Origin: JAICQM01 sp963781555 | GTDB lineage: Bacteria; Chloroflexota; Limnocylindria; QHBO01 | Direction of reading: 5' to 3' | Assembly: GCA_963781555.1 (NCBI GenBank) | Contig: CAWAGB010000008.1 | Span: 124,001-188,000, forward strand | DNA length: 64,000 bases | Part shown: positions 28,224 to 38,271 of the stretch, one piece after another | Position numbering within the stretch: the first letter of the stretch is position 1 | Layout: the number at the start of each line of letters is the position of its first letter | Notes under the pieces: generated by a model | Seen by the model: only the letters and a program-made list of their open reading frames with translations | Database searches by the model: none | Told to the model about the DNA's origin: nothing | Made by a program: the position numbers and the translations under genes

Positions 28224-29106
28224 ATGCCGAGCCTCAAGGACATCCGCGGGCGGATCGGATCGGTCCGCAACATCGCCCAGATCACCCGGGCGATGGAGAT
28301 GGTGGCCGCGTCGCGCATGAAGCGCGCGCAGGACGCCATCCTCGCCGCGCGTCCCTACGCCCAGGAGCTGGAGGCGGCGCTGCGCCGCGTCGCTGGGGCG
28401 GCATCCGAGGAGGTCGATCCGCTCCTCGCGCGGCGCCCCGTGCATCGGGCGGCGATCATCTTCATCACCACCGACCGCGGCCTCGTGGGCTCGCTGAACG
28501 CCAATGCCACGCGCTCCGTCCTGCGCTGGGTTTCGCAGCGGGCGCGGAGCGCAGCGGTGACCGGCCGGTCGAGATCGAGGCCATCACCATCGGGCGCAAG
28601 GGCCGCGACGCCATCCGGCGTGCCGGGGTCCCCATCGCGGCCCACTTCGCGCAGCTCGGTGAGCGGCCGAGCTTCAGTGACGTGACGCCCATCGCGCGCC
28701 TCGTGACCGAGGACTTCCTGGCCGAGAAGTACGACGAGATCGACATCGCCTACAGCGGCTTCGTCTCCACCCTCTCGCAGAAGCCGCAGATCAGCACCAT
28801 CCTGCCGATCCTGCAGCCGGAGATGGAGGAAGAGGACGAGCGCACCAACGACGAGTACCTCTTCGAGCCTTCCCCGAGGCGGTGCTGAGCCGCCTGCTGC
28901 CGCACTACGTGGCGATTGGCATCTATCGGGCCGTGCTCGAGAACAACGCGTCGGAGCAGTCGTCGCAGATGATCGCGATGCGCAACGCCACCGACAATGC
29001 CCACGAGCTCATCGACGACCTGACGCTGGTCTACAACAAGACCCGCCAGGCCACCATCACTCGCGAAATGATCGAGATCGCCTCCGGCGCGGAAGCGCTC
29101 GGCTAG
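28224..29106 (+). CDS. atpG: ATP synthase F1 subunit gamma (two frameshifts)
   Basis: About 294 residues. N-terminal helix MPSLKDIRGRIGSVRNIAQITRAMEMVAASRM and the C-terminal helix with NATDNAHELIDDLTLVYNKTRQA are clear. One base appears missing between about 28530 and 28565, and one C is missing in the C-run near 28877 (FEPSPEAVL). Central rotor shaft of F1. Confidence 0.92.
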
Positions 29107-29128
29107 GCGAAAGGAGAAGTACACACCG

Positions 29129-30519
<1,391 letters not shown>

Positions 30520-30525
30520 GCCACC

Positions 30526-30936
30526 ATGCCACTCCGGCTCGAGATCGTCAGCCCCGAGCGCCGCGCGTACGCGGACGACGTCGACATGGTCGTCGTGCCG
30601 GGCATCGACGGCCAGCTCGGGATCCTGCCGCACCACACCCGCCTGATCACGGCCCTCGGCACCGGTGAGCTGCGGATCAAGAAGGGCGGCACGGAGGAGT
30701 CGATGCTCATCTCGGGCGGCTTCGTGGAGGTGCGCCCCGACAAGGTGGTCGTGATGGCCGACCTGGCGGAGCACTCCGACGAGATCGACGAGGCGAAGGC
30801 CGTGGAGGCGCGCAAGCGCGCCGAGGCCGAGCTGGAGGGCACGCGCGACCCGGTCGACCTCGCCAGGGTGCGGGCTGCACTGCAGACCGCGCTGATGCGC
30901 GAGCGGATTGCAACGCGGCGTCGTTCGCGGGGCTAA
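30526..30936 (+). CDS. atpC: ATP synthase F1 subunit epsilon
   Basis: 136 residues. Beta-sandwich with VPGIDGQLGILPHHTRLITAL, then the C-terminal helical hairpin. Last gene of the operon, 6 bp after atpD. Confidence 0.94.
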   Translation: MPLRLEIVSPERRAYADDVDMVVVPGIDGQLGILPHHTRLITALGTGELRIKKGGTEESMLISGGFVEVRPDKVVVMADLAEHSDEIDEAKAVEARKRAEAELEGTRDPVDLARVRAALQTALMRERIATRRRSRG

Positions 30937-30949
30937 GCCGCCCGTCGGG

Positions 30950-30955
30950 TAGCAT
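30950..30955 (+). promoter_or_regulatory. -10 element (TAGCAT) for the small ORF at 30962
   Basis: TAGCATC then ATG after 6 bases; the same arrangement is found on the other strand in front of the endonuclease VIII-like gene (33670-33675). Confidence 0.4.
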
Positions 30956-30961
30956 CCACGC

Positions 30962-31210
30962 ATGACCGACGACGGACGGATGACTCCCGAGGACGCGGAG
31001 CGCGCCCACCTGCGCGGCCCGGTGGGCGACCCGGAGCAGCAGGGCCACCGGCGCATGCAGGAGCTGCGCAAGATCGGCCGCGAGTACCCGTTCATCTGCC
31101 CGGTCGACTTCAAGCCGCATCGCGGGTCGCCGCCGGGCGAGGATCCGAACCTCGATCCGACCTTCGTCGCCACCCATCGGGAGGATGACGGCCAGCACTA
31201 CCTGGGCTGA
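30962..31210 (+). CDS. Small hydrophilic protein of unknown function
   Basis: 82 residues, not recognised. Charged N-terminal half (RMTPEDAERAH), then REYPFICPVDFKPHRG, and GEDPNLDPTF near the end. No membrane segment and only one cysteine. Followed at 11 bp by the zinc-ligand protein, so the two may form an operon between atpC and murA. Confidence 0.6.
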   Translation: MTDDGRMTPEDAERAHLRGPVGDPEQQGHRRMQELRKIGREYPFICPVDFKPHRGSPPGEDPNLDPTFVATHREDDGQHYLG

Positions 31211-31221
31211 CCGAGGGACCG

Positions 31222-31539
31222 ATGCAGACCTGCGACCACTGCGGCGCCCGGATGCCGATGCTCCCGGTGGGGATCCACGTCGTGCGCGAGTCCGGACCGA
31301 TCGCGCCCGCCGGCGCGGTGGCAAGCGCCAACTTCACCAAGGCGTACCGCTTCTGCAGCTCCGACCACGCCTATGCCTGGGCCCGCGAGCGGCGCTACAT
31401 GCTGTGCAACAAGGCGCCGAACCCCTTCGAGGCGGGGATGCAGCCGTACATGCCGAGCCGCCACATGGGCGGCCGCGTCGGACTGTGCGACGGCCACCAC
31501 ACCGGCGGCCACGAGTGGAAAGAGGCCTTTCCCGGCTGA
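31222..31539 (+). CDS. Small Cys/His-rich protein of unknown function
   Basis: 105 residues with an N-terminal CDHCG zinc-ribbon half, further cysteines in FCSSDHAYAWARE and MLCNKAPNP, and C-DGHHTGGH-E near the end. It looks like a metal-binding (probably zinc) fold, like treble-clef proteins that end in H-x-x-W. No family recognised. Confidence 0.6.
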   Translation: MQTCDHCGARMPMLPVGIHVVRESGPIAPAGAVASANFTKAYRFCSSDHAYAWARERRYMLCNKAPNPFEAGMQPYMPSRHMGGRVGLCDGHHTGGHEWKEAFPG

Positions 31540-31582
31540 CCGGGATCTGACGCGCCGAGCCCGGCCGGCGGTTGCGCTCGGC

Positions 31583-31588
31583 TACACT
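31583..31588 (+). promoter_or_regulatory. -10 element of murA (leaderless type)
   Basis: TACACT, 9 bases before the murA ATG at 31598. Confidence 0.5.
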
Positions 31589-31597
31589 CCCCGTCCG

Positions 31598-32863
31598 ATG
31601 CAGAAGTTCGTCGTCACCGGTGGCATCCCCCTGCGTGGGGAGGTGCGCATCGCCGGCGCCAAGAATGCCGTCCTCAAGCTGATGGCCGCTGCCGTGCTCA
31701 CCGACGAGCCGGTCACGCTCAGCAACGTGCCGCGCATCAGCGACGTGATGATCCTGCGCGAGACGATGGTCGACCTCGGCTTCGACGTCCGCCGGGTGAG
31801 CGGCGACACGCTGCGCATCTCCGCCGGCGAGCCGGAATGGCTCTTCGTGCCGCTCGAGGCGGCGATGAAGATGCGCGCCAGCTTCATGCTCCTCGGCCCC
31901 ATGCTGACCCGCTTCGGACGGGTGATCATCCCGAACCCCGGCGGGGACCGGATCGGGCGCCGCCCGGTCGACCTGCACGTGATGGCCATGGAGGCCATGG
32001 GTGCCGAGATCGAGTACAAGAACGGCTACTACTTCGCCGCGGCGCCGGATGGGCTGCACGGCGCCACCGTGGCGTTCCCCCAGGTGACCGTGATGGGCAC
32101 CGAGAACACGCTGCTGGCGGCGACCCTGGCGCGCGGCACCACGATCATCGAGAACGCCGCGCAGGAGCCGGAGGTCGACGACCTCATCGCGCTGCTCACC
32201 AGCATGGGCGCGCAGATCGAGCGGACCGCCGCCGACCGCCTGGAGATCCAGGGCGTGGACTCGCTCCGCGGTGCCGACCACCGGGTGATCGGTGACCGCT
32301 TGGAGGCGGAGACCTTCGCCATCGGCGCGGCGGTGACCGGTGGCGAGATCACGCTCAACGGCGTGGATGCTACCCATCTCGGCTCATTCCTGGATGTGCT
32401 GGACCGCATGGGCGTCCCCTACCGGACCGATGTTGACGGCGCGCTCACCGTCGGCTCCGCCGGCAGCTACCGGCCGACGGACGTCGAGACGGGACCGTAT
32501 CCCGGCTTCGCGACCGATTTCCAGGCCCCGCTGGCGGTGCTCATGACCCGCGCCGATGGCGTCAGCACGATCCACGAGACGATCTACGAGGACCGTCTCG
32601 AGTACACCCTGGAGCTGATGAAGATGGGCGCCGTCATCGAGGTCGTCGACGAGCGGCGCGCGCGCATCGCAGGCCCCGTGGACCTCCACGGCCGCGAGGT
32701 CCAGATCGCCGACCTGCGGGCCGGTGCGACCCTGGTGCTCGCCGCCCTGGCGGCCAACGAGACGAGCATCATCTCCGGTGTCGAGCACGTCGACCGCGGC
32801 TATGAGCAGGTGGAGTCGAAGCTCGTCGCGCTGGGTGCCCAGATCCACCGCATCGACGCCTAG
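31598..32863 (+). CDS. murA: UDP-GlcNAc 1-carboxyvinyltransferase, Asp-type active site
   Basis: 421 residues. First committed step of peptidoglycan synthesis (enolpyruvyl transfer from PEP). GAKNAVLKLMAA near the N-terminus. The catalytic cysteine of E. coli MurA (C115, PGGC) is aspartate here (PGGDRIG, D117, codon 31946-31948), as in mycobacteria and chlamydiae. This predicts intrinsic fosfomycin resistance. Convergent with the next gene, with stops overlapping by four bases. Confidence 0.95.
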   Translation: MQKFVVTGGIPLRGEVRIAGAKNAVLKLMAAAVLTDEPVTLSNVPRISDVMILRETMVDLGFDVRRVSGDTLRISAGEPEWLFVPLEAAMKMRASFMLLGPMLTRFGRVIIPNPGGDRIGRRPVDLHVMAMEAMGAEIEYKNGYYFAAAPDGLHGATVAFPQVTVMGTENTLLAATLARGTTIIENAAQEPEVDDLIALLTSMGAQIERTAADRLEIQGVDSLRGADHRVIGDRLEAETFAIGAAVTGGEITLNGVDATHLGSFLDVLDRMGVPYRTDVDGALTVGSAGSYRPTDVETGPYPGFATDFQAPLAVLMTRADGVSTIHETIYEDRLEYTLELMKMGAVIEVVDERRARIAGPVDLHGREVQIADLRAGATLVLAALAANETSIISGVEHVDRGYEQVESKLVALGAQIHRIDA

Positions 32864-33663
32864 ACCGCTGTCGCGGACCCCTGGCAGCGCGGGCACCAGT
32901 AGGTGAGACGTCCCTGGTCGCCCTGGCGGCGCACCCGGATGAGCGTCCCGCAGCGCCGGCACGGCCGCCCCGCCCGGCCGTAGACCCACAGGCCGCCGCC
33001 GGGGCGGGTCGAGCGCGCGCCGCCGCGCACGTTGGCGCGAAGCAGGCGGCGCGCATCGGCCAGCAGGGCGCGGAGCGCGTCGTCGTCAAGGACGCTGACC
33101 GTGGCGAAGGGATCGCTCCCCGCCAGGAAGGCGAGCTCGGACTTGTACACGTTGCCGATCCCTGCCACCGCGCGCTGGTCGAGCAGCGCCTCCCCGAGTG
33201 GCATGGCGTCGCGCTCGCGGAGGCGGGCGAGGGCCACATCGGTCTCGAAGTCGTTGCTTAGCAGGTCCGGCCCCAGCGTGCTCAGCGGCGCGCTGCGTTC
33301 CAGCGCCCGCGCGTCGAGCAGCTCGGCGACCGGGGCGTTGAAGCACACCGCCACGCTGCTCGCCGTTTCCAGCACCACGGTCGCCTGGTGCACCGGCCGG
33401 CGCCACGCCTCACCCGGCGCATACCGATGCCACGACCCGCTCATCCGCAGATGCGTCCGCAGCGTCAGCCCGCCCTCGAACCGGATCAGCAGGTGCTTGC
33501 CGCGCGCCTCGACCGTCTCGATCCGCCGACCCTCGACCCGGCTCAGGTCCGGAACGCGGCGCAGCCCGGGCCGCGCGTTGGCGTGCGCGTGCGTGACGGT
33601 CCGGCCGGCAAGCGCCTCGCGCAGAACGGTGGCGGTTCGGAAGATCGTGTCGCCTTCGGGCAT
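32860..33663 (-). CDS. Endonuclease VIII-like DNA glycosylase (Fpg/Nei family)
   Basis: 267 residues. MPEGDTI N-terminus (P1 nucleophile after Met removal, E2), typical of Nei; H2TH region LLDQRAVAGIGNVYKSE; C-terminal zinc finger CRRCGTLI...CPRCQ. Excises oxidised bases. On the minus strand TAGCAT stands 6 bases before the ATG, so a leaderless transcript is likely. Confidence 0.92.
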   Translation of the reverse strand: MPEGDTIFRTATVLREALAGRTVTHAHANARPGLRRVPDLSRVEGRRIETVEARGKHLLIRFEGGLTLRTHLRMSGSWHRYAPGEAWRRPVHQATVVLETASSVAVCFNAPVAELLDARALERSAPLSTLGPDLLSNDFETDVALARLRERDAMPLGEALLDQRAVAGIGNVYKSELAFLAGSDPFATVSVLDDDALRALLADARRLLRANVRGGARSTRPGGGLWVYGRAGRPCRRCGTLIRVRRQGDQGRLTYWCPRCQGSATAV

Positions 33664-33669
33664 GCCCCG

Positions 33670-33675
33670 ATGCTA
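33670..33675 (-). promoter_or_regulatory. -10 element of the Nei-like gene (leaderless type)
   Basis: TAGCAT on the minus strand, 6 bases before the start codon at 33663. Confidence 0.45.
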
Positions 33676-33711
33676 ACCGCCCGGTAAGGCCACGCCTCCC
33701 AGACTCCCCGC

Positions 33712-34339
33712 GTGGGAACCAGGGAACGCCCAGGCGATCGCGGAGCGCGCCGTGCGCTGCAGCTGGAGTCGCGGCTGCGGCAGGAGCTGCGGCTCGCCCG
33801 CACGGGCGCTGGCCGCGGCGATCGGCGTGTCTCACGCGCAGATCGGTCGCCTGGAGCGCGGCGGATGCTACTGGGACGTACCTACGGCCGCGCGGGCCTT
33901 CGCCGTCCTTGGACTCGAACTCGGAATCTCCATGCACCCGGTCGCCAGCCCGTTGCGCGACCGTGCCCACGTCGCCCTGTTGGGCCGCTTCGCCGGGCGA
34001 CTCCACGCTTCGTTCCGTTGGCGAACCGAGGTACCGCTCCCCATCGCGGGCGACCTTCGCGCGATCGACGGGTGGCTGGTCAACGACCGTTGTCGCGCCA
34101 TGGTTGAGGCGGAGACGCGTTTCGCCGATGCCCAGGCGACCGAGCGGCGCGCCCGCCTCAAGCAGCGCGACGCAGGCAATCCACGGCTGATCCTGCTCCT
34201 CGCCGACACACGCTTCAATCGCGCAGCGGTGCACGCCATTCCGGACCTGGCGGCGCGCTTCCCGGTCAGCGGTCGACGCGCGCTCGCGGCCCTCGCTCGT
34301 GGTGCCGACCAGGGCGGCGACAGCATCGTCCTGCTGTGA
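33712..34339 (+). CDS. HTH (XRE-like) protein with C-terminal conserved domain, frameshifted or deleted in the HTH
   Basis: N-terminal helix (RRALQLESRLRQELRLAR, from a GTG at 33712) is in one frame. The second half of the HTH (LAAAIGVSHAQIGRLERGG) and the rest are in another, with a change near 33805-33812; a few codons of the HTH turn may also be missing. The C-terminal 100 residues contain VEAETRFADAQATERRARLKQRD and RLILLLADTRFNRAAVHAI, which I recall from a family of HTH proteins with a nuclease-like second domain. That is a weak identification. CAGACT 6 bases before the GTG could be a leaderless promoter. Confidence 0.55.
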
Positions 34340-34626
34340 CGTTGGCTTGGCACGGTTGGCGTTCCAGGCGACCGCCCAGCGCCTGGCCGAGCGTCCGCAG
34401 CCCTCATCTGGCACCTCCAGCGAGCCGCTCGACCGACGGACGGCCTCTGACTCATGCTCGCCGGTCCTTTGGCTCGCTGAGCGTTCCGCGCGCGAGCGGC
34501 ACGGCCGCAGTTGAGCGTGGATCCGCATGCGCTGCCGGGCCATCGCCGGCTAACGCGAACCAGCGGAGCATTCGCCGGGCGGTGGCCCTTTGAGCAGCGG
34601 CCGCGGGGATCCAGCGGCCGTATCGG
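34340..34626. other. Gap of about 290 bp with no gene
   Basis: No convincing reading frame, tRNA or repeat seen. It ends in the mreB promoter. Confidence 0.5.
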
Positions 34627-34632
34627 TATACT
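34627..34632 (+). promoter_or_regulatory. -10 element (TATACT) of mreB
   Basis: GGTATACTTCGG is identical to the mreD promoter 12-mer at 9372. The leader to the ATG is about 35 nt. Confidence 0.5.
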
Positions 34633-34673
34633 TCGGGCGCCCCAACGCACCCGTACGGACCGCTACTGCACGC

Positions 34674-35669
34674 ATGAAGATCGGCATCGACCTCGGCACC
34701 GCCAACATCCTCGTCTATGTCAAGGGCAAGGGCGTCGTCCTCAACGAGCCCTCGGTGGTGGCCATCTCCGACGACGACAACCGCCTCGTGGCGGTCGGCG
34801 AGGAGGCGCGCGAGATGATCGGTCGCACCCCCGGCAACGTGCGCGCCATTCGACCGATGCGCGACGGGGTGATCGCCGACTACCTCATCACCGAGGCGAT
34901 GCTCAAGTACGTCATCAACAAGGTCGCCCGGGTGCGCCTCTTCAAGCCGGATGTGATGATCAGCGTGCCGAGCGGCGTGACCAGCGTCGAGAAGCGTGCC
35001 GTGCGCGACGCCGCGCTCAAGGCCGGCGCCAAGGAGGCGTACCTCATCGAGGAGCCGCTGGCGGCAGCGATCGGCGCGAACGTGCCCATCTCGGGCCCGA
35101 GCGGCAACATGATCATCGACATCGGTGGCGGGACCAGCGAGATCGCCGTCATCGCACTCGGCGGGATCGTGGTCGCAGACAGCGTGCGGGTCGGCGGCAA
35201 CCGCTTCGACGAGGCCATCGCCAACTACATCCGCCGCAAGTACAACCTCATGATCGGCGATCGGACGGCGGAGGAGGTCAAGATCCAGATCGGATCCGCC
35301 CTGCCGCTGGACGAGCCGCTGACCATGGAGGTCAAGGGCCGCGACATGATCGCCGGCCTGCCGCGGACAATCCCGATCACCTCCACCGAGATCACCGAGG
35401 CCATCGAGCAGCCGATCCAGCAGATCGTGACCGCGGTGCGCAACGTCCTGGAGCGCACCCCACCCGAGCTCAGCTCGGACATCATCGACAAGGGCATGGT
35501 CATGTCCGGCGGAGGCTCGCTGCTGCGCAACCTCGACACGCTGCTCACCCAGGTCACCGGGATCCCGTGCCACGTGGCGGAGAACGCGCTCAACAGCGTC
35601 GCGGTCGGGACGGGCCTCGCGCTCGAGCACTTCGGGACCTTCCGAAAGAGCCTGGTGAGCAGCTCGTGA
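34674..35669 (+). CDS. mreB: Actin-like cell-shape protein MreB (Mbl-like)
   Basis: 331 residues. Actin-fold motifs: IGIDLGTANILVYVKGKG (phosphate 1), DIGGGTSEIAVI (phosphate 2) and the adenosine motif MSGGGSLLRNL. Not linked to mreCD but downstream of murA, the position of mbl in Bacillus. The start at 34674 (MKIGIDLG) fits the family; the frame is open further upstream without conservation. Confidence 0.95.
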   Translation: MKIGIDLGTANILVYVKGKGVVLNEPSVVAISDDDNRLVAVGEEAREMIGRTPGNVRAIRPMRDGVIADYLITEAMLKYVINKVARVRLFKPDVMISVPSGVTSVEKRAVRDAALKAGAKEAYLIEEPLAAAIGANVPISGPSGNMIIDIGGGTSEIAVIALGGIVVADSVRVGGNRFDEAIANYIRRKYNLMIGDRTAEEVKIQIGSALPLDEPLTMEVKGRDMIAGLPRTIPITSTEITEAIEQPIQQIVTAVRNVLERTPPELSSDIIDKGMVMSGGGSLLRNLDTLLTQVTGIPCHVAENALNSVAVGTGLALEHFGTFRKSLVSSS

Positions 35670-36553
35670 CCGCTGTCGCCTCGGCGACCGATCTCCGCGC
35701 CAAGGCAACCGAGCGCACCGGATCGCCGGCCGCATCCCGCACCGCGTTCGTCGACTTCCACATTCACACCCGGTTCAGCCGCGACTCGATCCTGGGCGAG
35801 GAGCGCTTCATCCGCGCCGCAATCGCCCGCGGCCTGACCCACGTCGCGATCACCAACCACAACAACGTCGAGGGGGCCATCGCGGTGCGCGACAAGGTCC
35901 GCGAGCTGGGCCTCGACGACCGGCTCACCGTGATCCTGGGCGAGGAGGTCTCCACGACCGATGGCGAGGTGGTCGGCCTCTTCCTCCTGCGCACCATCCC
36001 CCGCGGCCTGTCCGCTGACGAGACGGCCGATGCGATCCACGAGCAGGGCGGCCTGGTCAGCATCCCGCACCCGTTCGACCCGTTCCGTGGCTCGCACATC
36101 CGCGAAGCACCGCTCGTCGCGCTCGCCGAGGCCGGCAAGATCGACATGGTCGAGGTGTTCAACAGTCGCGTGACGTTCCAGCGCCATAACCAGGAGGCCG
36201 CCGACTTCGCGGCCCGCTACGCCATCCCGGCCATCGCGGCCAGCGACTCGCACTCGCGGTTCGAGGTGGCGATGAGCTTCAACGCGCTCCACGACTTCAC
36301 CGATGCCGCCGGCCTGCGCGCTGCGCTCCCCGAGAACGACTGGCACGGCTCGCGCTCCACCGTCTTCATCCACCTCACTACCCGCTGGGCGGTGTGGCGC
36401 AACATGTTCGACTCGTGGCGCGGCAAGCGCACCGCCACCGGTCCGATCCTCGGTCCGGCGACGCCGGCACAGGCCGAGCAGGAGCCGGTCGCCAGGCCCG
36501 CGCCGTCCGAGCTGCCGAAGAAGGACGATCCGGAGATGCAGGACCGTGGCTGA
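35666..36553 (+). CDS. PHP-domain metal-dependent phosphoesterase
   Basis: 295 residues. PHP motifs: DFHIHTRFSRDS (H-x-H), AITNHNNVEG, GEEVSTTDGEV, SIPHPFDPFR and ASDSHS, which together make a two- or three-metal site. GTG start overlaps the mreB stop (GTGA). Small-molecule phosphatase of unknown substrate. The C-terminal tail (about 50 residues) is proline/alanine-rich and unconserved. Confidence 0.88.
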   Translation: MTAVASATDLRAKATERTGSPAASRTAFVDFHIHTRFSRDSILGEERFIRAAIARGLTHVAITNHNNVEGAIAVRDKVRELGLDDRLTVILGEEVSTTDGEVVGLFLLRTIPRGLSADETADAIHEQGGLVSIPHPFDPFRGSHIREAPLVALAEAGKIDMVEVFNSRVTFQRHNQEAADFAARYAIPAIAASDSHSRFEVAMSFNALHDFTDAAGLRAALPENDWHGSRSTVFIHLTTRWAVWRNMFDSWRGKRTATGPILGPATPAQAEQEPVARPAPSELPKKDDPEMQDRG

Positions 36554-37697
36554 GCCGCCCAGCCACCCGTCGGGCGAGCCGAACGCGGAGCGTCAGCACG
36601 GCCACTCGGTCTACGAGCCGACCGAGTTCCTTGATGCCGCGCCCGCCGAGCTCATCCCGGAGGCGGAGGTCAGCCTCTCCCGGCGCTTCCTCAACTGGCG
36701 CACGATCGCGTCAATCGTCTTCGGCGTCGCCATCCTGGTCTTCCTCTTCGCCTTCGTCCTGAAGGTCGACTGGGGCGTGATGTGGTCGCACATCGCCGGA
36801 GCGAATCCCGGCCTCCTCCTGCTGGCGCTCGTCGCCTATTACGCCACGTTCCCGCTCCGCGGGCTGCGCTGGTGGTTCGTGCTCGGCAAGGTGGGGACTC
36901 GGGTGCCGTACCGCGCCGCGACGGGGATGCTCTTCCTGTCGTGGTTCGTGAACTGCATCGTGCCGGCCAAGCTCGGCGACCTGTACCGCGCCTTCCTGCT
37001 GCGGGGCAACTTCGGCGGTTCCACCTCGCGAACGGTGGGCACCATCTTCATCGAGCGCATCGCCGACGTGATCGTCATCGCCTCGCTCGCCCTGGCCGCC
37101 GGATTCTGGTCGTTCAAGGGCCGGAATCGGCCCGAGGTCGACACGATCTTCCTCGTCGGCATCATTGCGGCCCTTGCGCTCATCGCCTTCGTGGTCGCGC
37201 TCCGTTTCGCGGGCCATCGCCTGACACGCTTCCTCCCGCAGCGCTTCGCCTCGTTGTGGGAGCGCTTCCACGAGGGCAGCACCGCGGCCCTCACGGCGCG
37301 CAGCGTGCCGGTCATCATCGGTATCACGGTCGCCATCTGGCTCCTGGAGGGAGCGCGGGTCTACTTCGTCATCCGCGCGCTCGGCCTGCCGGAAGTCAGC
37401 AACCTCGGCATCAGCAGCGCGGTCTTCGTCGCACTGGCCGCCGCGCTGGTGACGGCCATCCCGCTCACCCCGGCCGGCGTCGGCTTCGTCGAGCTCGCGA
37501 TCGCGGGCGTGCTGCTGATCTACGGCGTGCCGAATGAGCCGGCGACCGCGGTGGCGCTCACCGACCGCGCGATCAGCATCGTGACCGTGATCATCCTGGG
37601 TGGCATCTACTACGCCACCAGTCCCCTGGTGCGCCGCGCGCACAGCGCAGCCGGCCGCGCGCTCACCGCTCCATCAGCCGCGCCACCGAGCGGCTGA
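36546..37697 (+). CDS. Flippase-like integral membrane protein (LPG-synthase transmembrane family)
   Basis: 383 residues with about eight membrane helices. FPLRGLRWWFVL, FVNCIVPAKLGDLYRAFLLR and PLTPAGVGFVELAIAGVL are signatures of the lysylphosphatidylglycerol synthase TM / UPF0104 family. Possible lipid flippase or lipid-linked sugar transporter. GTG start at 36546 overlaps the PHP gene by 8 bases. Confidence 0.85.
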   Translation: MAEPPSHPSGEPNAERQHGHSVYEPTEFLDAAPAELIPEAEVSLSRRFLNWRTIASIVFGVAILVFLFAFVLKVDWGVMWSHIAGANPGLLLLALVAYYATFPLRGLRWWFVLGKVGTRVPYRAATGMLFLSWFVNCIVPAKLGDLYRAFLLRGNFGGSTSRTVGTIFIERIADVIVIASLALAAGFWSFKGRNRPEVDTIFLVGIIAALALIAFVVALRFAGHRLTRFLPQRFASLWERFHEGSTAALTARSVPVIIGITVAIWLLEGARVYFVIRALGLPEVSNLGISSAVFVALAAALVTAIPLTPAGVGFVELAIAGVLLIYGVPNEPATAVALTDRAISIVTVIILGGIYYATSPLVRRAHSAAGRALTAPSAAPPSG

Positions 37698-37704
37698 CCA
37701 GTCG

Positions 37705-37713
37705 GTACCTTTG
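37705..37713. promoter_or_regulatory. GTACCTTTG motif
   Basis: One of five GTACCTT-type words found only in gaps between genes (others at 42628, 54987, 57146, 58736). 111 bp before the HTH gene. Confidence 0.35.
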
Positions 37714-37823
37714 GGTCATTGAGGGGACCCGGGCGCGCTGCGAGGATCGGGTTGCTCGGACGCACCACCGGGGAGGCAGTGAACGCCTCGGTGGCGGCCG
37801 CGCGACACGGACGTACCAATCGC

Positions 37824-38228
37824 ATGACGTTCCAGACTCCGCAGTCCTTCAACGCATGGCTCCGCAGCCAGCTGAAGGAGAAGAAGATGAGCCAGCGACA
37901 GCTTGCGCTGCAGTCAGGGGTGGATCATTCGACCATCTCTCGACTCATCAAGGGCGACCGCATGCCATCCCTCGGGACCGCGACCAAGCTTGCCCGCGGC
38001 CTTCGCGAGATCCACGACGAGTCCGACGGACCGGCGTATTTCGCGACCCTCAACACGCGCCAGGTGCTCCCCACCACCCGAGTCGAGTACGCGCTGCGCG
38101 GTGATGACGCCCTTACCGAGACCGATGTCCGCGAGCTCATGCACGCGTACCTGGGCGTTCGCAGCCGCCGCCTGCGCAACGGGCACGGCGAGCCCGAAGC
38201 GACCAACGGGCTGAGCCGCGGCGCGTAG
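37824..38228 (+). CDS. XRE-family HTH regulator
   Basis: 134 residues. HTH at about 14-55: WLRSQLKEKKMSQRQLALQS then GVDHSTISRLIKGDRMPS. The C-terminal half is unconserved and contains no metal or ligand motif. ATG 37824 chosen because the HTH N-terminus begins there; the frame is open upstream. Target genes unknown. Confidence 0.85.
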   Translation: MTFQTPQSFNAWLRSQLKEKKMSQRQLALQSGVDHSTISRLIKGDRMPSLGTATKLARGLREIHDESDGPAYFATLNTRQVLPTTRVEYALRGDDALTETDVRELMHAYLGVRSRRLRNGHGEPEATNGLSRGA

Positions 38229-38245
38229 GTCTCGCTGACGCTCCG

Positions 38246-38262
38246 GTATATGCGGTATATAC
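38246..38262. repeat. AT-rich palindrome GTATAT-GCGGT-ATATAC
   Basis: Perfect 6-bp arms, 5-bp spacer, in the gap between two convergent genes. AT-rich in a GC-rich setting. Could be an operator-like site or a weak bidirectional terminator, but there is no T-run. Confidence 0.45.
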
Positions 38263-38271
38263 GCGGCCGCC

